From contig CM026426.1 of the NCBI GenBank assembly GCA_014871385.1, positions 38,905,799 through 38,969,798 on the forward strand: 64,000 bases of DNA. Reading direction: 5' to 3'. The position numbers and the translations under genes are program-made. Of the stretch, positions 1-10,776 are shown piece after piece. This DNA is from Ceratodon purpureus. Taxonomy: Eukaryota; Streptophyta; Bryopsida; Pseudoditrichales; Ditrichaceae. Under the pieces are notes generated by a model. That model had not been told where the DNA came from, did not search any database, and saw only the letters and a program-made list of their open reading frames with translations. The first letter of the stretch is position 1. Each line of letters begins with the position of its first letter.

Positions 1-2519
1 TAAAAGAATAAAAACTATCAAAAATTCACTTTTAATTAAGTGGTGCCCTCTGTATGTTTAGTAAGTATTCTAAAATAGTCAATTCATATACTCATTGATT
101 GGTTTAGAGTTCCAAAAGTAAGGCAAGGATTTGTTTTAGGAGGGTCACTTCCGCAGCACTTTTGTGCGTCTTTTTTCACCATACATTGTTTTTTATATTG
201 AAAAAAACATCCTCTAAAGACAATAGAGGGCACCAAATGAAGAAATCAAGGCTTTGGAAAAGTTCATTTTCATGATTTAGAACTAGTGGTCAAATTAGTT
301 TCAATTAAGAATGTTCTTTTCACGAAGATGCGTGTAAGATACCATATGACACCCTAGAAAGTGACCAAAATGCTCAAAATCAGCTTTGAGCAATAAAAAA
401 CAGCACACTTCATGTTCACTTCTTGGTGATCACATTTTGCACTTTGTGGTCCACTTTATTGTGCCCCCCGCCCCCCCCCCCCCCCCCCCCCCTCCCCGGT
501 TACTGTATCAACCTAGTCAAAAATCTTGTTAAAAAATGTTGTATCTAAATTTCAATCAATAAAATCTTCTAATTTCTACGATCAATGATGATGAACTATC
601 TTCTACCATAATTCAGTTTAAGATTTGACGATTAGAATTAGAAAATAAAGATTTTTTAGTCATTCATGCATTTTAGCTATAGAAAGGCAGTTTTGAAGTG
701 TTTTTTTGGTGAAATATGGTTAAGGAACTTGATGGATTAATTGAGAGAAAATAAATCTGAAAAGGACTAATGTGCTGCAAAGTTTTATATTAATTTGTTA
801 ACTCACTAAACACATGTATTCTGCAACTAAGCCAAAAAATTGGAGTTTTGTTGTTGTTCAACATTTCACACACCATTTTAGAATCAAGCGCATCATCTAT
901 GTTGATGGAGATTGTCATTTTTACGGCTCAAGAACATTAATGCCTCGGAAATGGATAATATGTATTAGACCTACATTTGATATGGCTAAGATACATCAGA
1001 CCTAGATTTAAATTTTTTGTAGAATTAATAATATGTAAACTTACATAAGATACTATTAAAAATAAATATTTAAAAGCAATTTTCCATAAGAAGTTCATTA
1101 TATAAAATTGAATGAACTACAAGAAGTGAAACATGGAGATGATTTCAAAATAATATTTACATTATCCAATAACAACTATTATCATTAATACTTATCCAAT
1201 AAAAAATGTCATTTTGAAAAATTGAATTTTATTGATTAAAAACTATTGAAGTAATTTCTTAAATCTATCATGTTTTTGTATCAATATATTAGTTTTGCTG
1301 TCCACTAGAACATGATTTTGCACATATACAAGATCCACGCTGTTACTTGACTAAAAATTTGACAAAAAGATGACAATGATTAATAAAAAGGCCGAATGGA
1401 CAAGCCCACAGAGCACAATGTTCAAGTTATCATATTGGACATTTCGCTGTCCACTTCGGTCTCAACGTTGCCAACCGAGCCCATGATGTTGCCAACTGGG
1501 CCCATGACGTTGCGACATTGGCCCATCACAATGCCAACTTGGCTATGGCCTCGAGTATTGATTGGCTTGCGATCCAGATTGCAACTTGCTACAGTTACCA
1601 TATATTTGCAATATTTGCCATTTTTGAAAAAGAAAAATTATTTCTAAGCCAAAAGTACCGGCCACAAAAGACCCCAAATTCTCTCTAATGGAAGAATTGC
1701 AACTTCTAAACTAGGTGAACCATTTAAATAGGCATTTTGTCAAAAAAAACCATGATAAAACCATATTTCCAATAAGCTCAAAGTCTCGGCCGTGTAAGTC
1801 ATTAAATCATCTAATTCCTCTGTATCAATGATTTTGGCAAATATCCTTTTAAACGCGTTGCTCGTGGAAATCAAAACATCGTTGGCCCATTGATGTAATT
1901 CAATACATTGTCTTTCTCTCTAAGTATGTAGCCCAACATACCCTGGTTTACATTTTCTTGCAATAGTCAACTAACGTAGACCTCAAAATGACTCTTGTTC
2001 ACTAAAGTCAAGCGTTTCGATGTAAATAAACAAGAATGCGTTAAATGATAGAACAAGAAAACATAATCTATACTATAGTCACATAGCGTAACTTAAGCTA
2101 TACAAAACCACTGACTGCGACATACTTAATCTTAAAAAAAAATCTCAAAATAGAATGCAAAAATTATAGTCATTATTAAAGTTAAAAGCATGTAGAGTTC
2201 ATTACAATGCTCTTCCTTAATTATCCATAAAGGAGAAAATAGACTTCTTGAAGACGTATGAGGAGGGTGACAAGAACCCTCGGGGGATTCACTTAATAAA
2301 AACTATAGAAACTAGGAGAGAACAAATATACGGTATGTTTTATAACATTGGGCTAAAAATTATAAGAATGTTTATTTAAATATAGGCCTCAAATAAATAG
2401 TGCAAATTAATTGGAAGGAATATAGGGTATATGATAATGTTTTGTATTTGAATTTCTTTTATATTAATATACTATGCTATATATTAAATTATAGAATCTA
2501 ACATTGTAATTAGTAGCTA
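1..2519. other. AT-rich region without a recognisable gene
   Basis: No open frame here resembles a known protein. The longest frames (814-1005 and 1396-1647) are short and of ordinary AT-rich composition. Around 1455-1540 a word of about 24 bases of the form TTGCCAAC..GGCCCATGA recurs three to four times, so that frame is repeat-derived rather than a gene. I see nothing else that can be supported. Confidence 0.6.
464..497. repeat. Poly-C tract
   Basis: A near-pure run of C interrupted by one G at 470 and one T at 493. Long homopolymers of C are rare in AT-rich plant DNA, and the exact length is likely to be unreliable in assembly. Confidence 0.85.
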
Positions 2520-2529
2520 GGATTGGGTC

Positions 2530-2556
2530 TAGGTTTTAGGGTTTAGGTTTTAGGGT
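2530..2556 (+). repeat. Short interstitial telomere-like repeat
   Basis: Two to three degenerate copies of TTTAGGG, the common plant telomeric unit, lie just before the COMM-domain locus. Such words are also common in plant 5' leaders (telo-box), so a promoter or 5' UTR role is as likely as an old telomeric insertion. Confidence 0.4.
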
Positions 2557-3146
2557 ATTCAATTAGGGTCTAGGATATTTTGTTTACTGTTGGATGGGGA
2601 GGTTTTAGAACCGACGGTGGAGATTGCTGGATATTAAGGCCGGAGAAAAAGGGCGGGTTCTCTAGGATTCCAGGGTTTCTGCGCGTGGAAGAGCAGGAGA
2701 TTGTCAGATCCGCTTCTTGCGGCGTTTTCAAAACTTGTGTGTGGGTCAGGTCGGATGATGCTCCGAGCCGTAGGTTTGAATACCGTTTGCTGTGTCCACC
2801 GAGTCTGTCTTGCATTGTGGTTCATTTTTTGATAATCTTGATTTGGAGTTAGGGTTTCAGATTTGTGTGTTGCGGCTTGTTGGATAGGAGATGTCTTCAT
2901 GCTTCTGGTTTTGATTGAGGATTGTTGGATTTGGGTGTTAGGCAGTGTAGAGAGTTTTTAGTGTTTGAATTGTTTGATTTTAAGTAGATTTAGAATTCTA
3001 TTGAAGAGTTGGAGTTTGGAGAGCTCAGATTAGGAGGGGGTTACATGGATCGAATCACATGTTTGGATTAGATCTGTTCTCGAGTTTTTGGGCTTCAGAT
3101 GTGTATTTTGTTGTACTTCTATTGTATTGAGTGTGCGTTTGTGCAG

Positions 3147-4168
3147 TGTTGCAAGAATTCGCCAAAATAGCGCTAGAGCGCATTGTGAAGAGTGAGGCCG
3201 GGACCCAAGGGTTTGCGAAGGCAGCAAGGGTATTATAGGTTTCCATAGAAGAGGTGGAACAGGCTGTGGCAACTTTGACGACATTCTTCTCTCGCAGTTC
3301 GATTGCACCTTCAGCATGCGGAACTACTCTCGCTTTTTAGTGACATAGGTGATACTACGAACAGAGAAAACATTTTCAAGAATCGTTGCTCTAATCTTGG
3401 ACTATGAGTGTACAAGGTTCTAACTCAAAGTACATGGTTAATAGGTTTTGAAGATTCAACTGAGGAGGTGCTGGCAGACATGTTTGCTCAAAGACACCAA
3501 GAGCTTTTTGGTATTGTTGCCTTGTGTGGCACATCTTATGGCCGTCTTGACTGGCGTCTTGACATTCAGGCAAGTTGAGCAACATCCTCTAATGTATTGA
3601 ATAATGCAGATTAAGTTTCGAATTTTTGGATCCTTTTACCTACTCTACTTATGAGTGTGTGTTTCTCATTTTATTATCTATTCTTGGTTATCAAAACCTG
3701 TAAGATGTCGTGGCCAGATACACATGCATTGACCATATGAGCTATGGTTGTTGATTCGAGTTCCTACATTGGCAGTGTGTGTAATGATGTGAGGTGACTT
3801 GCTCGTTGCAATTCTTCCCTTGACCCATTATAAACTGCTCAAGACATTCATCGTAATATGAAATGCAGGTTGTTAGTCGAAGTGTGGGACAACAAGCCAT
3901 CCCACGCTTTTTATTGGCACTACAAACAACCGATGGCTTGAAACACTTAGAAGCTGATTACACTGTGCTCAAGGATGTTTGTCTTCAATTAGAAGCTGCT
4001 TTAGCTGAGTCTTGCAGCACTCGTAGTTGGCGGTTTCTATGTGTGTTTCACCGCTATCCGCTACTTATGGTTGATCTTCTTGTGTGCACCTTAAACCCTC
4101 GAATACTTCTGTACAAATTGATGCTCTCAGCTTTGTGTAAGAATGTCAAGCTGCAATCAGGTTGTTAG
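3147..4168 (+). pseudogene. COMM-domain protein (COMMD2-like), probably broken
   Basis: COMM-domain proteins assemble in the Commander/CCC complex, which acts in endosomal cargo recycling. Three exon-like blocks are visible. From 3147 (after a GTGCAG acceptor) comes the N-terminal helical domain, with EFAKIALERIVKSEAG and VSIEEVEQAVATLTTFF. From 3445 to 3569 comes FEDSTEEVLADMFAQRHQEL ending in the COMM-domain signature DWRLDIQ. From 3869 comes VVSRSVGQQAIPRFLLAL, then LEADYTVLKDVCLQLEAALAE. The 3569/3570 junction uses a GC donor (GCAAGT) and a normal AG acceptor at 3868. An in-frame TAG at 3236-3238 interrupts the first block, and I cannot find a clean link between blocks one and two, so the copy may be dead. 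The start codon and first exon were not identified; 2580-3146 looks like leader sequence. The family assignment rests on remembered COMMD2 sequence, mainly the W-R-L-D region. Confidence 0.6.
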
Positions 4169-4177
4169 AAAGTCTAG

Positions 4178-4880
4178 TTTATGAGATTATGCAAGTTAGG
4201 CCGAAGATGCATGCGAATTGAAAATATTGTGTTGCAGTTAGATAATTTTGTATGTCCACTGTTGAATGTGTGTGAACTTGACGAATGTATAGCATTTTTG
4301 TAAGAATTGGTTGCGGTTTTGATATTCGTCGACATTTTCCTAATTTTGTATTAAGTTCCACCCTAAAACCGTGTAAAACTAATTTTTTCAAACTAACTTA
4401 GCATGCAATCTATTCCAGTTCATTAAATTTATAATAAAAACAATTGTACATTCAATTGAGCAAAACAAGGGTATTATGTAATTGAACATAGTACAATATT
4501 TGTCCCCTCAAAAATAATACCCCTCCTGAAAATACCTCCTGTTCGCAACTGGTTCTAGATTTATACACTAAATGGTCCCCCCGAGCAAGAACCTTATACT
4601 CTAGTGAGGCAATGTCAATAGCACATACAATCTTTCCACCCCATGCCGACACACATGATTGTCCTATGCCCACCTGACTCGTCCGCTGTTAAGCCATTCT
4701 TACCTCACCACATTGTAATATTTCCTGCTCGATCAATTCGGGTGGTTTAAGTCTTCTCTCTATCCAGCCACGGTACTGTTCCTCGTTTTTTGTAAGTAGT
4801 GAAATTGTGGAAGATATATCTAGTGTTGATTATTCCAAACACAATTCTTCAAATATTTTGATCTCCTGCAGATGATGTTT
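4178..4880. other. Intergenic, no supported gene
   Basis: This lies between the COMM-domain locus and the CACTA transposase remnant. A reverse-strand frame at 4452-4673 has no recognisable domain. It lies downstream of the tnp2 fragment in the same orientation, so it may be a decayed transposase tail. Confidence 0.4.
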
Positions 4881-6121
4881 CGGCCACAACATACACATCC
4901 TTTGCAACCTTTGGTCACAAGTCCTACTACAATTTAAGCGGATGGATAGTTGAAGATGGTGAACATGATAATAACTGAGATGTAAAGAAAGGAATCAACG
5001 TACGGCTTTGACGCAACTCTGATTAAAGTATCCATTGACCATAGCAGTCTCATCTCTTCCAGTAGTGGTTCTGTATACATGTCAAAGTATTCTCCTAAAA
5101 CAGATCTCTTGCTTGGAATAACCACTAATAGGAGCACAAAAACTCTTTCAAAGTTAACCAGGGTGCTACATTCAAGTTGAGAAGCATACGTAGCCATATG
5201 AAATACGTGTTTTGCTTTTCTGAAAAGGGATTTATTCCCTCTGTACACAAGGCTAACCTAATGATCCGGGGGTCAACACAATATCTTGGATAAATTCTAT
5301 CTATAAAGCGTTATATTTTTGAATCCGCTACAGTCCTCATCTTGCCATTCGTACTCTCGTGAGTGGCAGCAAAAGACAAAGAAGGAACCAAGAGAGGACT
5401 TTTGAAGAATCTAATTAACCTTAGGATAAGTGAAAAGTGGCGTGGGACCCGTTGGGATACCAAGCTTTTGCCACACATCCAACGTCTTCTAGCATCGCAC
5501 CTTAGACAGGTGTCAAATTTAGCAAATTGACAACCTCTAAATAATATGCATTGATTAGGACAAATGACAATCATTTTATATTTTAATCCGAGCTTCCTTG
5601 AAATTCTAGATGCTTCATATTCACTTCAAGTAAGGTGGTTGATTTTTGACAGAATCACCTTCGAAAGCAAAAGGAATAGTTCATTCATCAAAGGAGAGGA
5701 TGTTGCGTGCATCCTTAAACAATAGATGATGAATTGACAGCACTAAACACCAATATCTTTGCACAATAGAAGAGTGGTGTCTTGGCGGCTTCTCTTAAGT
5801 GAGCTTACTCTAGAGTCATGTTGTCAAAGTAGCATTTCTTCATCGGTTTGTTGTTTCGGAGCAGTATGCCTCTTGCCTTTCATATTGAATGTGTCCATCA
5901 TCCGCACGAGCCGTGCCTTGGTCGGCCATGTCTTGGTTTTTATCCCTCTCCCTTAGAGTGTCATTGTGTTGTTGCACCTCTCCGACATTCAGGTCTCTGA
6001 AGATAGAGTCATATATTGAGAATATAACTGCAACGCATTCATTTAGGTCAAAGTCCTCGTCATAATGGACATGATTATTTTCCTGGGTATTCGTTGCGGC
6101 AATAGCTTTGTATGTTTTCAC
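4880..6121 (-). mobile_element. CACTA (En/Spm) transposase remnant, tnp2 type
   Basis: Reading the reverse strand from about 5720 downwards, the blocks match the plant tnp2/Transposase_21 order. First comes a segment with SEYEASRISRKLGL (about 5640-5590). Next is a zinc-binding segment, CPNQCILFRG then CLRCDARRR, then VPRHFSLILRLIRFFKSP (5574-5311). Last is RGNKSLFRKAKHVFHMATY then LGEYFDMYTEPLLEEMRLLW and MFTIFNYPSA (5248-4934), followed near 4900 by GLVTKGCKGCVCCG. The blocks sit in different frames with stops between them (for example a TGA just after KINHLT), so this is a dead, old copy. An acidic frame at 5840-6121 (DEDFDLNECVAVIFSIYDS) lies upstream in the same orientation and may be its N-terminal region. 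CACTA terminal repeats were not found. Confidence 0.75.
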
Positions 6122-6610
6122 AATATGATTTTCCCATTTGGCATCCGACTTGTTAATGTCATAAACTTGTAAAAGCAGGCAACGTTGGTTTTAAGACAAA
6201 ACGCTGAACCGGATGATGTCAAACCAAAGACAAAACATTGAACAATAGATCAGTCTGTAACAGTGCCAAACATGTAGACATTGTTTGGAACAGTGGAGTG
6301 TTTTTGTTGCTCTAACACTATAATCTATCTTCATTATTAATAAACCAAAACCACATAACCGTAACAAAAACTTCATGTCATTGAACAATACAAAACATAT
6401 GAGCATATAAAGAGCACAATGTTAAGCCATACGAGATGGTAATGGAAAGAGCATTCTTGGAAACAATCAAGGTATAAGATAGACAAACGGACTTTGAAGG
6501 CCTATAAGATCACTTTTTTAACCATTGCACTACCAAAGGTAATGAGAAGGAACAATACAAACCTTCGATTTTTTGTATTTTTTTAGATCTCTTTTGTACA
6601 TCTTTGTTGA
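6122..6610. other. Intergenic, nothing recognised
   Basis: AT-rich sequence between the CACTA remnant and the hAT-type element. A reverse frame at 6191-6406 is Cys/Leu-rich and resembles nothing I know. It continues, once the element at 6619-8125 is removed, into the sequence after 8134. Confidence 0.4.
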
Positions 6611-6744
6611 GTCAAGATCATGGTTGTCATAATGGACCGACCGTCCGTTAGTCCGTTAGTCCGTCATGGTGACAAGACAGACCCCCGTGTCCGTCACATA
6701 AGGGCGTTGACCAGTTGACTCACGGTAAGGGTAAAACGGGATTA

Positions 6745-7075
6745 TCCTACGCTGAATTAGTGCGGGCGCGAGCGGGTGGGCGAAAGCAGGACGACGGGCG
6801 CGAGCATCCGCGCGAACGGGATGTCACGGGCGCGCGCAGGAGTGCGGGAGAGCGAGGGCGCGTGCGTCCTTTCGGCCGCGCGCGTGCGCGAGCTAACGGG
6901 CGCGAGCGTCACTGCGGGCGCGATTCAGTTGACGGTCGCGAGCACACTTATTGGGCGCGGTCATGTGGGCGCGAGCCTGGATCGGGCGCGCACAGTATTG
7001 GGCGCGTGCGTTCGGGCGAGTGCGCTGCATCGGGCGCCGACGGTTGGGCGCGAGCGCTGCAGGTTAGTAGGGAAA
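6745..7075. repeat. GC-rich degenerate tandem repeat (GGGCGCGAGC-like)
   Basis: About 330 bases made of imperfect copies of GGGCGCGAG/GGGCGCGTG, far richer in G+C and CpG than anything else nearby. It yields long open frames on both strands (Arg/Gly/Ala-rich) that are by-products of composition. Similar words recur at 7925-7975 inside the same element. Confidence 0.8.
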
Positions 7076-7248
7076 GAGTACCATCTGGCAAAATGACAAG
7101 AGAGGGCATGTATTTCAGGAGAGGGCAATTGGGAAGTGCAATGTTTATCGAAAAGTATTTCAAAATTGTGGCAGTAAATCACTTACAAAAAATGTCCCCT
7201 CTTATGGAGAACTGAGAATATCACATTGTTGTCACTACTTGCCTACTT

Positions 7249-7920
7249 CTAAATATGTTTGCGATAACAACACTCTCGGATCTGGAAATTGTAGGGAGGG
7301 GGTGTTAGAGTAGCGTGGACCAACTGCAAGGTGGAGCGGTTCTTGGGATCGGTATTTGTGAGCTCCTTCAACGCCACTGCAAATCTAGCCTTCTCCGCTG
7401 CATCCTTGAAAAGGTCGAAATCGTCCTTGTCCTTCCAAATCATATTTGCTACCACTCCAACCGAGTAGGCATCGGCAGCTTGCGTATATAGCTTGGCCCG
7501 ATGGGTGCGGAAGGCCTTAACACGGTCACGTGTTTCCATGGGCATATCGGCCTGCTTCTCGATGTTACGGTTCTGAGTACCCTCACCGATATTTGAATTA
7601 AACTTGTTCAGAAAATTCTGCAGGCAATCCCCATTCCACCAAAGCGTGTAGGCTTCCATCGTCGAGTCATTGACCGCAAAAAACTTAATAACGCCGGGAT
7701 TGTCAATCCTGCAAACCATGGCTTCTATTGATGTCTCGTATCGCTACTGGGTCTCGTCAGGAGCCTTGGACATCTTCCCCGCAAAGACACAAGTCTCAGG
7801 TATGGTTTCCATGCCAACAATACGTAATTTTCGGACATTACCATACCCGCCTTCCCTTATGCCTGACAGCGGAACCAACTTGACCCCTCTTGGAACTGAG
7901 ACCACTGCTTACCACAAGTA
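7249..7920 (-). pseudogene. Captured host coding fragment, possibly kinase-like
   Basis: Inside the hAT-type element the reverse strand reads, from about 7910 down, VPRGVKLVPLSGIREGGYG, VRKLRIVGMETIPETC, then DNPGVIKFFAVNDSTMEAY, TLWWNGDCLQNFLNKFNS and finally AADAYSVGVVANMIW. The composition and order look like a real protein. The last motif resembles the DxxSxGxxxxxx segment of a protein-kinase C-lobe, but no glycine loop or HRD/DFG motif is present, so if it is kinase-derived the core is missing. One in-frame TAG at 7744-7746 interrupts it. There is no obvious promoter or start. I infer gene capture by the transposon, because the fragment lies wholly inside the TIR/TSD-bounded element. The kinase identity is tentative. 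Confidence 0.4.
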
Positions 7921-8712
7921 GCGAACAGGCGCGAGCAGGCGCAAAGATGCGCGCGGACATGACGACGGGCGCCACCCATGGTAAACAGTAGTAAACTGTG
8001 AGGACAGTAATTTTGCTCGCGGTCGGGAGCCCGTCCGATAAGCGTCCGTCCGATAACCGTCCGTCACGTTCGTCACGTGACTAGACGACAATTTTATGGC
8101 CCGTCCGTCTATTATGACAACCCTGGTCAAGATGTTGTAGTGTCGTGCTAAGATATATTTCTTTTTAGAACCTTCTCTCACATAGCTAATATGGACATAG
8201 TATTTTAAATGTGGTTGGAATGTACTCATTTGCTCTCGAATCCTCCAAGACACTTCTCTTGCCCACAACTTCTGCTCTCGAGCTTTGATTCTCCGCGCGT
8301 GATCTAGCTCCAGAGCGAAAGTTGGCTCAATATATGTGGAAAGTGATTTCCACGGTTGGCACGCCGGAATACTAATTCCGGTAGAAAAATGATAAAAATT
8401 AAAAAATTTTGTGTTAGGAACACGGAAGTACTACTTAGATAAATGTATAAACCGGTTAAGACGGTTGGCTGAATAAATAAGAGAACCGGAAGGTCTGCCG
8501 GGTGAGATCCGGTCGTCTGAGTCGAAGGAGAGGAAGCACCGTCCATGTGACGGAACCGTGACCCAGCGGACTTAGGGTAACAGCCGGAGGGTGCGATTCA
8601 CGCGGGAAAAGTGGCTGCGACCATTAAAGCGCCGCCCGCCGCGACCATTCAATGATGAAAGGCTACGACCGTCCGTCATGATGGGCTACGAACGGGCGGG
8701 AATGAGTGCAGG

Positions 8713-8720
8713 TATAAAAG
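8713..8720 (+). promoter_or_regulatory. TATA box of the CCGG-rich element
   Basis: TATAAAAG in the context GCAGGTATAAAAGGAGG, about 210 bases upstream of the ATG at 8923. A C/T-rich stretch 30-45 bases downstream (CTCCTCCTTTCTTTTG) suits a transcription start near 8745. This is the best core promoter by eye in the first 12 kb. Confidence 0.55.
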
Positions 8721-8922
8721 GAGGAAGAGCAACCGTGCTCCTCCTTTCTTTTGTCATTTTGTGGAGCGCTGGATCCTTGTGTTCCTCGGCGGAGTGCGCA
8801 GTTAGGGTTGTGACGGTAGGAGAGTGATGGTGAGACGGAAGTATTTTTTGTTAGTCGAGGGATTGTGGTGAAGACCGTGCGTGCAGGTCCTACCGGAGTG
8901 AGAGTGAGGAGGACTTAGCAGG

Positions 8923-10776
8923 ATGAGTAGGAAGGGGAAAGAGCCGGCGGAGGAGGGACAGTTGTTGAAGGTACAACGGGTCGTTGATGCCGGTAGACGA
9001 CCGAGAGTGAGAGCTCCTCCGGACCGCCTTAGAGGTCATGGGCTATGCGTTACTATTGGACAAGGCGTGGGGGTGGAGACATTCCCTTCCGGCATAGGAG
9101 ATCCTCGTCAAGAACCCCGACAATCGAGGAACCATCCGGGGAGAACCGGAGCAGTGGACGGCACAAGACTGGAAAGATACGTACGGCTTCACCAACGTTG
9201 GGGAGGTCTCCGTACCGGAGGCTTGGGACTTTGTGTGGAATTATATCACGGGGTCCGGAGACAGGAGAGAGGGGTGGGACCTGGACGACATCAAGGATGC
9301 GAGAGCCCGGAGGGTAGTAGGGTTTATGAACCCTATTTTCTATCCGAAAAAGCCCAAACGGATCACCATCAAGTGGGCGTCTATTTTCCTCGGAGCCATG
9401 GACGGTGAGATCTCCGTAGACTGGGGCCTCATGATAAAGACGATAGTCGACCGGCAGGTAGCCAACCTCCGGAAGACCAAGAAGCAGGCCACCTGCCTTC
9501 CGTCTTTCCTCGTCCACCTCTATCGTCACCGGGGACTGTTAAACCCTAAGGAGATCCTCGAGTATGACGAACCGAAGAGCATGCAAAGGTACGCTGAACC
9601 GGAAGAGGTGTCTGACCAGGAGGATGATGACGACTGTATGGAGGTCCACACGTGCCGGCTAAGAGACCCCGTCCCAGCCCGGAGAAGGGACAGCCAACCG
9701 GATCACCTCGGACTCCCACCCCGACCAAGCGGAACCTGAACACGGACGTCCTGAAACCCAGCGGACCACCTGACCACACCGAGGTCTCGTGCCAAGACTT
9801 AGTCAACCTTTCGGAGCAGGTGTCGGCGTATGCCCAGTTCCTATTGTCGACTAGGCAACTGGAGGACCGGTTGGCGAAGGAGGTAGTTTCACTTACGGGC
9901 ACTAACCGGTTGGAAGACTGCCTGATGTCCTTCGCAAGCTCCGGGACCTAGCCAGTCTACAAGCCAAGCACATTGACCAGCTGGAGCAGTACCGGGAGAG
10001 GATCAACAAGCTCCAGCAGGAGGTGCATGATGCCCAAAAGGACTTCAATGACGCCCATGACCGGGCAGCTCATGCCATCCAGTCGGTTGTAGAAGTCAAG
10101 GCCACCTTAGCCCTTCCGGTGGACGTGGCCAATCAGTGCGCCGTCTACCAAGCCTTCTTGACCCGCCAACCGGATCCGGCTTGGAAGTTGATCGTGAAAT
10201 TCATGCACGACCGGACGCAGGTGATGAGGGACACTTGGTTGCAGATGAGACACTTCGTGGAGATCATCAGCGCCGGAAAGGATGGTTCGTCAAGACCACC
10301 AGAGCCACCGGCAGATCGAGAGGAGCCCAAACCATCGGCACCACCCATGGGCCAGGCACAGGTACTACCTTTAGCCTCTCCGGTACAGTCACCCATCTGG
10401 AGCCAAGACAACCGTTGGAGGATCCTCTCCCGGACACCTTGGACAGTTTGCACAACCTCCCCCCCCGGCTGGAATTGAGACTGTTAACCCCGGGAACATC
10501 TCTTTGGAGCCAGACCAAGGTCCACCACCGGAAGACTTTGTTCCGGTACAGGGATCTCCGGAACATCTCTAGGTAGATCTCAGCGCAACCCTGGTGGCTG
10601 CACGATCTCCCTCCCCGGCGGTCCTGGCAGGACTAGCCCAGAAGGCTATCGACCAGCCGGCAGCTGATACCTTGGAAGAGGGCCCTTCGCTGAAGAGGCT
10701 GAAGAAGGGAGCACAGAAGAAGGAACAACCGGATGGAACCCGGCACAGCCCAAGGTTCGATAAGAACAAGGAGTAG
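8923..10776 (+). CDS. Coding-like region of the CCGG-rich element (gag-like or plant-transposon protein)
   Basis: The first ATG after the TATA box (8923) opens a basic N-terminus (MSRKGKEPAEEG). The best-preserved part, about 9233-9560, reads KRITIKWASIFLGAMDG, DWGLMIKTIVDRQ and LPSFLVHLYRHRG. This helical segment resembles, from memory, the uncharacterised domain found in gag-like frames of plant repeat elements. After it come a Pro/Arg-rich linker (about 9650-9760), a Leu/Gln-rich probable coiled coil (about 9780-10160), a segment with PAWKLIVKFMHDRTQVMRDTW, and a Pro/Ser-rich tail. No enzyme motif is present. The region is an old copy that is not one continuous frame. Function unknown. Confidence 0.4.

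Larger units (their letters stand above)
6619..8125. mobile_element. Non-autonomous hAT-type transposon with perfect 8-bp TSD
   Basis: The ends are inverted copies: CATGGTTGTCATAATGGAC at 6619 and, read on the other strand from 8125, CAGGGTTGTCATAATAGAC. A CAGGG start is typical of hAT termini. The element is flanked on both sides by GTCAAGAT (6611-6618 and 8126-8133), an exact 8-bp duplication as hAT transposases make. No transposase is inside. The interior consists of a GC-rich tandem region, a captured coding fragment on the reverse strand and a second GC-rich patch near 7920-8100. Several CCGTCC words lie near both ends (6645-6670 and 8035-8110) and may be subterminal transposase-binding repeats. 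Confidence 0.88.

Noticed and set aside
6526-6537. CACTA terminus at CACTACCAAAGG
   Set aside because: There is no matching inverted end, no subterminal structure and no adjacent CACTA gene in the right orientation.
6715-7215. 166-codon Arg/Gly-rich forward frame and its overlapping frames
   Set aside because: They are a by-product of the GGGCGCGAG repeat; both strands are open, as expected from composition.
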